From NCBI GenBank assembly GCA_902787975.1, contig CADAIP010000018.1, positions 1 through 50,216 of the forward strand: 50,216 bases of DNA. Direction: 5' to 3'. Positions 24,465 to 31,034 of this stretch are shown piece by piece. Below the pieces are notes generated by a model. That model saw nothing but the letters and a program-made list of their open reading frames with translations, did not search any database and was not told the origin of the DNA. Each line of letters starts with the position of its first letter. Within the stretch, counting starts at the first letter, position 1. The translations under genes and the position numbers were made by a program. The stretch comes from Oscillospiraceae bacterium (GTDB lineage: Bacteria; Bacillota; Clostridia; Saccharofermentanales; Saccharofermentanaceae).

Positions 24465-25202
24465 ATGAAAGTACTTATTCTTAACGGCAGCCCCAAGATC
24501 GAGAGAAGCAACACGCTCCATGTAACGGATGCGTTCGTTTCAGGTTTTCCGGAAGGCACGGAAGTAAAAAGAATAGATATCTATGCCAAGGACATTAAGC
24601 CCTGCAGAGGATGCTTTGCATGTTGGGCTTCTCCCGACGGCACATGCGCTATAAAAGATGACATGGCAGAGATCATCGCTGCCATTAAAGAAGCTGACGT
24701 CATCATCGAGAGCTTCCCTTTGTATTTCTACGGCATGCCCTCACAGCTCAAGGCGGTTACCGACAGGTGCCTCGCACTCGCTGAACCTTACATGGGCACC
24801 AGGTCTGACGACGGCCAGACCTTTAATAAGATGAGAGATCCTTCCATCTTTGAAAAGAAATTCGTAATCATCAGTTCCTGCGGCTATGTTGAGCTTGAGC
24901 CCGTTTATCCGGCGCTCCTGGCACAGTACGATCTTATCTGCGGCGGCAGGGACAGATATACTGCAATCCTCTGCCCGATGGGCGAGGTCTTCATGACCGG
25001 AAAAGCTAAAAGACAGATCAGGGTCTATATGGACGATCTTAAGAAGGCGGGTGCGGAATACTGCGCCAACGGCTTTAAGCTCGATCCCGAGACGATCAGG
25101 AAACTACAGATCCCGCTCTTGTCACCTGAAGGGTTTGCAACGCTTACAAGCTCCCACCTGAATGAGGGCGGCTGGGCTGCAAGCAGGTTCGAAAAGCAGT
25201 AA
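24465..25202 (+). CDS. Iron-sulfur flavoprotein / NAD(P)H-dependent FMN reductase
   Basis: The 245-residue protein has a flavodoxin fold that begins VLILNGSPKIERSNTLHV, the FMN-phosphate loop. Cysteines at residues 47, 50, 53 and 61 form a CX2CX2CX7C cluster, the compact 4Fe-4S motif of iron-sulfur flavoproteins (Isf) in anaerobes. SFPLYFYGMPSQLKAVTDRC is the conserved flavin loop. It is an electron carrier or redox enzyme. Being the last gene of the KS-CLF cassette, it may donate electrons to chain modification, but no direct link is visible. Confidence 0.75.
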   Translation: MKVLILNGSPKIERSNTLHVTDAFVSGFPEGTEVKRIDIYAKDIKPCRGCFACWASPDGTCAIKDDMAEIIAAIKEADVIIESFPLYFYGMPSQLKAVTDRCLALAEPYMGTRSDDGQTFNKMRDPSIFEKKFVIISSCGYVELEPVYPALLAQYDLICGGRDRYTAILCPMGEVFMTGKAKRQIRVYMDDLKKAGAEYCANGFKLDPETIRKLQIPLLSPEGFATLTSSHLNEGGWAASRFEKQ

Positions 25203-25250
25203 TTACGGCCTTTTAATCCTTTAAAATCCACGAAAATCAAGGCTTTGACA

Positions 25251-25275
25251 AAGTTCTTTGACAATCAAAGAACTT
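25251..25275. promoter_or_regulatory. FabT-type operator 1
   Basis: Two perfect 11-base arms, AAGTTCTTTGA and TCAAAGAACTT, flank the spacer CAA. The core TTTGA-N3-TCAAA matches the FabT (MarR family) consensus of streptococcal and clostridial fatty-acid operons. It abuts and overlaps the -35 box of the fabH promoter, where binding would block polymerase. A shorter dyad, CTTTG-A-CAAAG, lies just upstream at 25243-25253. FabT is not encoded in the window. Confidence 0.75.
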
Positions 25276-25302
25276 GACAAGTCTGTCTGTTTGTGGAATA
25301 CT
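25274..25302 (+). promoter_or_regulatory. Promoter of the fabH operon
   Basis: A perfect -35 TTGACA (25274-25279) lies 17 bp from AATACT (25297-25302), which is preceded by TGn (extended -10). Initiation is expected near 25309. The leader of about 75 nt contains an 11-codon ORF. Operator 1 overlaps the -35 box, and operator 2 covers the end of the -10 box and the start site. Confidence 0.7.
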
Positions 25303-25314
25303 TTGACAATCAAA
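25302..25314. promoter_or_regulatory. FabT-type operator 2
   Basis: The sequence TTTGA-CAA-TCAAA has the same core and spacer as operator 1. It overlaps the last base of the -10 box and the predicted start site. Two sites of the same type around one promoter suggest cooperative or long-chain-acyl-ACP-responsive repression, as known for FabT. Confidence 0.7.
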
Positions 25315-25335
25315 CTAATTAACCTGAGGACAACT

Positions 25336-25371
25336 ATGCCCAAATATAGTTTCCCGGGCAGGGCAGAATAA
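25336..25371 (+). CDS. 11-codon leader peptide ORF upstream of fabH
   Basis: A GAGGA ribosome site, seven bases before the ATG, opens the short ORF MPKYSFPGRAE, which ends in TAA at 25369-25371. The stop overlaps the start of the fabH ribosome site (AAGAGG). The ORF is short and may be chance, but its spacing to both ribosome sites is good. It could couple translation into fabH or tune expression. Confidence 0.4.
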   Translation: MPKYSFPGRAE

Positions 25372-25383
25372 GAGGTTCTAATA

Positions 25384-26358
25384 ATGACAGGCAGAATTAT
25401 CGGACTCGGATCTTACATCCCGAAGAAAGTCGTAACCAATGACGATTTCGCCAAGATCCTGGATACAAGTGATGAGTGGATCACCGAGCGTACAGGAATA
25501 AAGGAAAGACATATCGCAGACCACGTTACTGAGAAGCCGTCAACGATGGCTGTCGAGGCTGCAAGAAAGGCCGTTGAGGATGCAGGGATCGATCCTAAGG
25601 ATATCGATTTTATCGTTACCGCATCCACAACATCAGACAGCGTTATTCCTGCTTTATCATGCATCGTACAAAGAGAGCTCGGTGTATCAGAAAACTGCGG
25701 ATGCTTTGACGTAGTATGCGCATGCCCCGGATTCATCGTTGCATACAATACGGTTCAGAGCTTCATCGAGACAGGCAATTCCAAGCTCGCTCTCGTAATC
25801 GGTACTGAATGCAATTCAAACTTCGCAAACTTTGAAGACAGAGGAACATGCATCCTCTTCGGTGACGGCGCAGGTGCTGCAGTTCTTAAGGCTGAAGACA
25901 TCAAGCGCAATGAGTTCATCATGAGATCTTCAGGCTACAGGGGAGACTGCCTCACATGCCAGGCTGCAAGACAGCCCGACAGATGGGAAGAGGAAGGCTT
26001 CAAGGAATTAACATCATTCGCAATGCAGGGAAGGGAAGTCTTCAAGTTTGCTGTTACTGAAGTTCCGCAGATCATCAAGGATCTTGCAGAAAAGTACAGC
26101 TTCGACCTTGAAGAGATCGATTACTTCATCCTGCACCAGGCTAACGCAAGGATCATTGAGGCTACCGCAAAGAAGCTCGGTATCTCACGTGACAAGTTCC
26201 CCATGAACATCATGAATTACGGAAACATCTCATCTGCAAGCATCCCGATCCTCCTCTGGGAGATGAAGCAGGACGGCAGACTCAAGCCCGGAATGAAGCT
26301 TGTTCTCGCAAGCTTCGGCGCAGGTCTTACATGGGATGCAAACTACATTGTTTACTAA
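25384..26358 (+). CDS. fabH: 3-oxoacyl-ACP synthase III
   Basis: The 324-residue KASIII is full length. The nucleophile is Cys114 in VCACPGF, and the catalytic His251 (LHQAN) and Asn281 (NYGNISSAS) are present. FabH starts fatty-acid chains by condensing acetyl- or branched acyl-CoA with malonyl-ACP. It is the first gene of the fabH-fabK-fabD-fabG-fabF-fabZ operon and sits behind the FabT-type operators. The ribosome site is AAGAGG. It could also prime the KS-CLF system upstream, which has no starter ketosynthase of its own. Confidence 0.96.
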   Translation: MTGRIIGLGSYIPKKVVTNDDFAKILDTSDEWITERTGIKERHIADHVTEKPSTMAVEAARKAVEDAGIDPKDIDFIVTASTTSDSVIPALSCIVQRELGVSENCGCFDVVCACPGFIVAYNTVQSFIETGNSKLALVIGTECNSNFANFEDRGTCILFGDGAGAAVLKAEDIKRNEFIMRSSGYRGDCLTCQAARQPDRWEEEGFKELTSFAMQGREVFKFAVTEVPQIIKDLAEKYSFDLEEIDYFILHQANARIIEATAKKLGISRDKFPMNIMNYGNISSASIPILLWEMKQDGRLKPGMKLVLASFGAGLTWDANYIVY

Positions 26359-26391
26359 TCCATTTTCGAAAATATAAAGGAGATAAAGGAC

Positions 26392-27324
26392 ATGACAAGA
26401 ATCACAGATTTGATCGGTATCAAGTACCCCATCTTCCAGGGTGGTATGGCATGGGTAGCTGACTGGCACATCGCAGCTGCTGTATCCGAAGCAGGCGGTC
26501 TCGGCATCATCGGTGTCGGCGGTGCAGATGAGAACTGGCTCCGTGACCAGATCAAGAAGTGCCGTGAAGCAACAGATAAGCCGTTCGGCGTAAACCTTAT
26601 GCTCATGAACCCCAGAGCTCCTGAGATCGCTAAGGTTATCGCAGAAGAGAAGGTTAAGGTAGTTACTACAGGTGCAGGTTCACCTGAGAAGTATATGGAG
26701 ATGTGGAAAGAGGCAGGCATCATCGTTGTTCCTGTAGTTGCAGGTGTTGCTCTCGCAAAGAGAATGCAGCAGTGCGGTGCTGACGCCGTTATCGCTGAGG
26801 GCACGGAGTCCGGCGGACACATCGGTGAAGCTACGACAATGACACTGGTTCCCCAGGTCGTTGATGCAGTATCCATCCCCGTTATCGCAGCAGGCGGTAT
26901 CGCTGACGGCAGAGGCGTTGCAGCAGCCTTCATGCTCGGTGCCGAGGGCGTTCAGTGCGGTACTGTTTTCTGTGCATGCGACGAAGTAAACGTTCACCAG
27001 AACTACAAGGACATGGTCATCAAGGCAAAGGATAACTCAACAAGAGTTACCGGCAGATCTTACGGCCATCCTGTAAGACAGATCAGAAACGCTCTTTCCA
27101 ACAAGTATCTTGAGATGGAGCAGAGCGGCGTTACTTTCGAAGAGCTCGAAGGACTTACAGTAGGAAGTCTCCGTAAGGCTGTTGTCGAAGGCGACGTTAA
27201 GGAAGGAACATTCATGGCAGGACAGATCGCAGGTCTTGTCAGTGAGATCAGACCTGCCAAGGTCATCGTTGAGACGATGTTCGAGGAGGCTGACAAGCTT
27301 TTAGGAAGGAAACTCGAAGCATAA
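26392..27324 (+). CDS. fabK: Enoyl-ACP reductase II (FMN)
   Basis: This 310-residue TIM-barrel flavoprotein of the nitropropane-dioxygenase-like family begins ITDLIGIKYPIFQGGMAWVA, with AGGLGIIG, AEGTESGGHIGE and AAGGIADGRGVAAAFMLGAE following. These are the FabK FMN-binding segments. It reduces trans-2-enoyl-ACP with NAD(P)H and replaces FabI in many Bacillota. Its stop overlaps the fabD start in TAATG. Confidence 0.95.
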   Translation: MTRITDLIGIKYPIFQGGMAWVADWHIAAAVSEAGGLGIIGVGGADENWLRDQIKKCREATDKPFGVNLMLMNPRAPEIAKVIAEEKVKVVTTGAGSPEKYMEMWKEAGIIVVPVVAGVALAKRMQQCGADAVIAEGTESGGHIGEATTMTLVPQVVDAVSIPVIAAGGIADGRGVAAAFMLGAEGVQCGTVFCACDEVNVHQNYKDMVIKAKDNSTRVTGRSYGHPVRQIRNALSNKYLEMEQSGVTFEELEGLTVGSLRKAVVEGDVKEGTFMAGQIAGLVSEIRPAKVIVETMFEEADKLLGRKLEA

Positions 27325-28241
27325 TGAGTATCGCATTTTGTTATCCGGGCCAGGGCGTTCAGCACGTTGGAATGGCCGAAGGTTTTGTTAAGGCAGACAG
27401 CGCTTACGCTGATATGGTGGCTAAAGCTTCTGAAGCTTCAGGCATCGACATGAACAAGCTCCTTTTCGAGGAGAACGAAGACATCAACATCACAGAATAT
27501 ACACAGCCCGCACTTGTTACGGCATGCTGCATCATCACTGATGCACTCCTCAAGGCAGGCATCAAGCCCGACGTAACTGCAGGTCTTTCACTCGGTGAAT
27601 ACTGCAGCCTTTATGTTGCAGGCGCACTCGGATTTGAAGACGCAGTAAGACTTACGAGGATCAGAGGAAGACTCATGTCCAATGCTGTCCCCGCAGGCGA
27701 GGGCACAATGGCAGCCGTAATCGGTCTTACACAGGAGCAGGTTGAAGCAGTTACAAATACGATCAAAAACGTATGGCCTGCTAACTTTAACTGCCCCGGC
27801 CAGATCGTAATCACAGGCAAGAAGGAAGCAGTTCACGAGGCTATGCCCAAGCTTTCTGAAGCAGGCGCTAAAAAGGTCGTTGAGCTTAACGTATCAGGAC
27901 CTTTCCACTCACCTCTCCTCAAGGTAGCAGGCGAGGAACTCGGCAAAGAACTCGCAAACGTTGAGATGAAGGATCTCAAGATCCCGTATTTTGCAAACGC
28001 AAGCGCAGAAAAGATAGAAGACAAGGCACAGATCAAGGATCTTCTTGAGAAGCAGGTCTACAGCCCCGTAAAGTGGGAGCAGACACTCTATGAGCTCGAG
28101 AAGATGGGTGTCGACACGATCATCGAAGTAGGTCCCGGAAAGACGATCGCAGGATTTGTCAGAAAGACGGTTCCTTCCATCAAGGTAATCGGTGTTGCTA
28201 CACCTGAAGACATTGAAACATTAAAGGAAAAGCTCGGCTGA
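27324..28241 (+). CDS. fabD: Malonyl-CoA:ACP transacylase
   Basis: The 305-residue protein opens with FCYPGQGVQHVGM. Its nucleophile is Ser89 in GLSLGEY, and the catalytic His195 is in GPFHSPLL. It loads malonyl groups on ACP. It is the only acyltransferase in the window, so it is the probable malonyl supplier for both the fab operon and the KS-CLF cassette. It is coupled to fabK by a one-base overlap. Confidence 0.96.
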   Translation: MSIAFCYPGQGVQHVGMAEGFVKADSAYADMVAKASEASGIDMNKLLFEENEDINITEYTQPALVTACCIITDALLKAGIKPDVTAGLSLGEYCSLYVAGALGFEDAVRLTRIRGRLMSNAVPAGEGTMAAVIGLTQEQVEAVTNTIKNVWPANFNCPGQIVITGKKEAVHEAMPKLSEAGAKKVVELNVSGPFHSPLLKVAGEELGKELANVEMKDLKIPYFANASAEKIEDKAQIKDLLEKQVYSPVKWEQTLYELEKMGVDTIIEVGPGKTIAGFVRKTVPSIKVIGVATPEDIETLKEKLG

Positions 28242-28259
28242 TTCAAGGAGGTACAGATC

Positions 28260-29006
28260 ATGTCAGAGAACACAAGAAAAACAGCAATCGTTACAGGCGC
28301 TTCAAGAGGTATCGGTAAGGCTATCGCAATCAAGCTTGCAAAGAGCGGCTATAACATCGCAATCGTTGATGCCTGCCCCCTCGAAAACAGCAAGGAAGCT
28401 GAGGAAGAAGTAAAGGCACTCGGTGTTGATGCTAAGGCATATCAGTGCAACGTTGCTGATTTTGAGAAAGTCGGCGAGACAGTAGCACAGATCAACGAAG
28501 ATTTCGGCGGAATCTACATCCTCGTTAATAATGCAGGTATCACAAGAGATACTCTTCTCATCAAGATGACAGAGCAGAATTTCGATGACGTTATCGCAGT
28601 TAACCTTAAGGGTACATTCAACTTCATCAAGCACACTGCACCTATCATGATGAAGAAGAGAGAAGGAAGAGTCGTAAGCATTTCTTCCATCGTAGGTCTT
28701 GAAGGCCAGGCAGGACAGGTCAACTATTCTGCTTCAAAGGCAGGAATCGTAGGCGTTACTAAGTCATGCGCTAGAGAGTTCGCTTCAAGAAACATCACAT
28801 TCAACGCAATCGCTCCCGGATATGTTGAGACACCCATGACTGCTGTTCTCACAGACAAGCAGAAGGAAGCAATCTTTGAGATGATCCCTCTTAAGAGATA
28901 CGGACAGCCTGAGGATATCGCTAACGCAGTTAACTTCCTCTGCTCTGAAGACGCTTCTTACATCACAGGTCAGGTTCTTTCCGTAGACGGCGGAATGCAT
29001 ATGTAA
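28260..29006 (+). CDS. fabG: 3-oxoacyl-ACP reductase
   Basis: The 248-residue SDR has TGASRGIGKAIA, NNAG, catalytic Ser in SISSIVG, and YSASKAG (Tyr, Lys). The tail is DGGMHM. It reduces 3-oxoacyl-ACP. It is 18 bp after fabD with an AAGGAGG ribosome site. A paralogue lies at 23706-24440. A short hairpin follows the stop codon before fabF. Confidence 0.95.
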   Translation: MSENTRKTAIVTGASRGIGKAIAIKLAKSGYNIAIVDACPLENSKEAEEEVKALGVDAKAYQCNVADFEKVGETVAQINEDFGGIYILVNNAGITRDTLLIKMTEQNFDDVIAVNLKGTFNFIKHTAPIMMKKREGRVVSISSIVGLEGQAGQVNYSASKAGIVGVTKSCAREFASRNITFNAIAPGYVETPMTAVLTDKQKEAIFEMIPLKRYGQPEDIANAVNFLCSEDASYITGQVLSVDGGMHM

Positions 29007-29009
29007 TCC

Positions 29010-29030
29010 AGGTGCTTTTGGGGAGCACCT
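29010..29030 (+). other. Intercistronic hairpin between fabG and fabF
   Basis: AGGTGCT and AGCACCT (7-bp stem) flank a 7-nt loop in the 55-bp gap between fabG and fabF. No U-tract follows, so it is not a normal terminator. It could be a processing or mRNA-stability site, or a chance fold. Confidence 0.4.
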
Positions 29031-29061
29031 CGAAAATAAAAACTAACGGAGAATTAAGTAA

Positions 29062-30294
29062 ATGGCAAACAGAGTCGTAGTAACCGGTATGGGTGCAATC
29101 ACACCTCTTGGTAACAGCGTAGAGACTTTCTGGGAAGGTCTTAAGAAAGGAAAGGCAGCTACCGCGCCGATTACAAAGTTTGATGCAAGCGGTTTCAAAG
29201 TAAAGCTCGCATGCGAAGTTAAGGGTTTTGAAGCTACAGATTATATGGACTTCAAGACTATGAAGCGTATGGAACCTTTCGCTCACTATGCACTGGCAGC
29301 AGCTAAGGAAGCAATCGAGCAGGCAGACCTCGATATGGAGAAGGAAGATCCCTACAGAGTAGGTGTCATCGTAAGCTCCGGTATCGGATCAATGCAGGCT
29401 CACGAGAGAGAGCAGATCAGATTCGAGAAGTCCGGCAAGATTGCTCCTATGTACATCCCTTTGATGATCGCTAATATGGCATCAGCAAACATCGCTATCC
29501 AGTACGGAATGAAGGGAATCAACACCTGCGTTGTTACAGCATGTGCAACAGGTCTTCACTCAATCGGTGATGCTTTCAAGGCTGTTAAGTATGGTGATGC
29601 AGATGTCATGATCACAGGCGGATGCGAAGCAGCTGTATGCAAGACAGGTATTCAGGGATTCGCAGCTCTTACAGCTCTTTCAACAAACGAAGATCCCGAG
29701 ACAGCTTCAAGACCGTTCGATAAGGACAGAGACGGCTTTGTTATCGGTGAAGGTTCAGGCGTTCTCGTTATCGAGAGCTATGAGCACGCTAAGGCAAGAG
29801 GCGCTAACATCCTCGCAGAAATCGTAGGTTACGGCGCAACATGCGACGCATACCACATCACATCACCTGCAGAAGACGGTTCAGGCGCAGGCATGGCAAT
29901 GATCATCGCAATGCAGGAAGCAGGCATCACACCTTCCCAGATGGATTACATCAACGCACACGGAACTTCAACACACCACAACGATCTTTTCGAGACACGT
30001 GCAATGAAGTATGCGTTCAAGGAAGACATCAAGAATGTATCCATCAACTCCACAAAGTCCATGATCGGTCACGCTCTGGGTGGTGCAGGCGGCATCGAGC
30101 TCATCACTTGCATTAAGGCAATCCAGGATTCTTATGTACACGTTACTGCAGGTTCCAAGGAATCTGAAGGCGAGATGGATCTCGATTACACATTTATCGA
30201 ACCTAAGAATCGTGATATAACATACGCTATGACAAACAACTTGGGATTCGGCGGCCACAACGCTTCCATGATAGTCAAGAAGTTTGCTGAATAA
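29062..30294 (+). CDS. fabF: 3-oxoacyl-ACP synthase II
   Basis: The 410-residue ketosynthase is full length. Its nucleophile is Cys161 in VTACATGLHS. His300 (NAHGTST), Lys332 and His337 (STKSMIGHALGGAGG) are intact. FabF elongates acyl-ACP with malonyl-ACP. Comparing it with the fused protein at 21419-23683 shows what the second half of that fusion has lost. Confidence 0.97.
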   Translation: MANRVVVTGMGAITPLGNSVETFWEGLKKGKAATAPITKFDASGFKVKLACEVKGFEATDYMDFKTMKRMEPFAHYALAAAKEAIEQADLDMEKEDPYRVGVIVSSGIGSMQAHEREQIRFEKSGKIAPMYIPLMIANMASANIAIQYGMKGINTCVVTACATGLHSIGDAFKAVKYGDADVMITGGCEAAVCKTGIQGFAALTALSTNEDPETASRPFDKDRDGFVIGEGSGVLVIESYEHAKARGANILAEIVGYGATCDAYHITSPAEDGSGAGMAMIIAMQEAGITPSQMDYINAHGTSTHHNDLFETRAMKYAFKEDIKNVSINSTKSMIGHALGGAGGIELITCIKAIQDSYVHVTAGSKESEGEMDLDYTFIEPKNRDITYAMTNNLGFGGHNASMIVKKFAE

Positions 30295-30312
30295 TTACGG
30301 AGGATCCACATT

Positions 30313-30753
30313 ATGGCAAATGCACTTACCACAACAGAGATCATGAAGATCATCCCCCACAGACATCCTTTCCTTCTCATCGACAGGGTTGAGGATTATG
30401 AGCCGGGTAAATTCTGCATCGCTTATAAGAACTTCACTTATGATGAGTATTTCTTCAGAGGACACTTCCCTGAGATGCCTATCGTTCCGGGTGTTCTCAC
30501 AGTTGAAGCTCTTGCCCAGGCAGGTGCTGTTGCGATCCTCTCACAGGAAGAGTTCAAGGGCAAGATCGCTGTTTTCGCAGGCATCGACAAATGCAAGTTC
30601 AAGCAGCCTATCGTTCCGGGCGACACAGCAAGACTTGAGACAAAGATCACTGCCGTAAAGGGACCCGTAGGTCTTGGCGAAGCTGTTGCAACAGTCAACG
30701 GCAAGGTAGCAGTTCAGGCAACACTCAAGTTTGCTATCCTTACAAATTCATAA
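30313..30753 (+). CDS. fabZ: 3-hydroxyacyl-ACP dehydratase
   Basis: This 146-residue hot-dog fold dehydratase has the catalytic His51 (RGHFPEMPIVPG) and Glu65 (TVEALAQAGAV). It dehydrates 3-hydroxyacyl-ACP. It ends the operon, as a strong terminator follows. Acetyl-CoA carboxylase genes, often next in clostridial fab clusters, are absent here. Confidence 0.96.
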   Translation: MANALTTTEIMKIIPHRHPFLLIDRVEDYEPGKFCIAYKNFTYDEYFFRGHFPEMPIVPGVLTVEALAQAGAVAILSQEEFKGKIAVFAGIDKCKFKQPIVPGDTARLETKITAVKGPVGLGEAVATVNGKVAVQATLKFAILTNS

Positions 30754-30777
30754 GTTAAATATTTATCAGTCAATCGC

Positions 30778-30814
30778 AAAGGGCTGTCTCTTGATCAGGA
30801 GGCGGCCCTTTTTT
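30778..30814 (+). terminator. Rho-independent terminator after fabZ
   Basis: A GC-rich stem (AAAGGGCTGTCTC, loop, GGAGGCGGCCCTTT) is followed by a run of T. It closes the fabHKDGFZ unit. The stem core GGCTGTCTC is shared with the terminator at 35977-36004. Confidence 0.85.
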
Positions 30815-30872
30815 GCTGAGTGCATTTTTCCTCGTTTTAACTGCGATGTACATTTTTCGTGATTTTCGACTC

Positions 30873-30937
30873 GAAAATTGCACAAAAAGCGCCGTTTTAT
30901 GCAATTTTTGGCAAATATATAAGCGAAAATTGCACGG
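30873..30937. repeat. Inverted-arm element B, related to element A
   Basis: Arms AAAATTGCA (30874), TGCAATTTT (30900) and AAAATTGCA (30926) are spaced exactly 26 and 52 bp, as in element A at 13544-13647, and alternate in orientation. Arms carry A-T where element A has C-G, a compensatory change that keeps pairing. The first two arms flank AAAA and TTTT tracts and a GC-rich centre, and the last is followed by CGGC as in A. The element sits between fabZ and the glucosidase gene, upstream of the latter's -10 box. Confidence 0.7.
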
Positions 30938-30979
30938 CACTGAAGTTATATCTCATATTCCGGAACATGAGAAAAGCTA

Positions 30980-30988
30980 TGTTATAGT
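30980..30988 (+). promoter_or_regulatory. Extended -10 promoter of the GH3 gene
   Basis: The sequence is TGTTATAGT, a TGn-extended -10 box, which would start transcription about 40 nt before the ATG at 31035. A GAGGCGG ribosome site lies seven to eight bases before that ATG and supports it over the in-frame ATG at 31023. Confidence 0.5.
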
Positions 30989-31034
30989 TAAATCATGTTG
31001 GGTTAGGCAGTGATAAGACTTAATGAGGCGGAAT

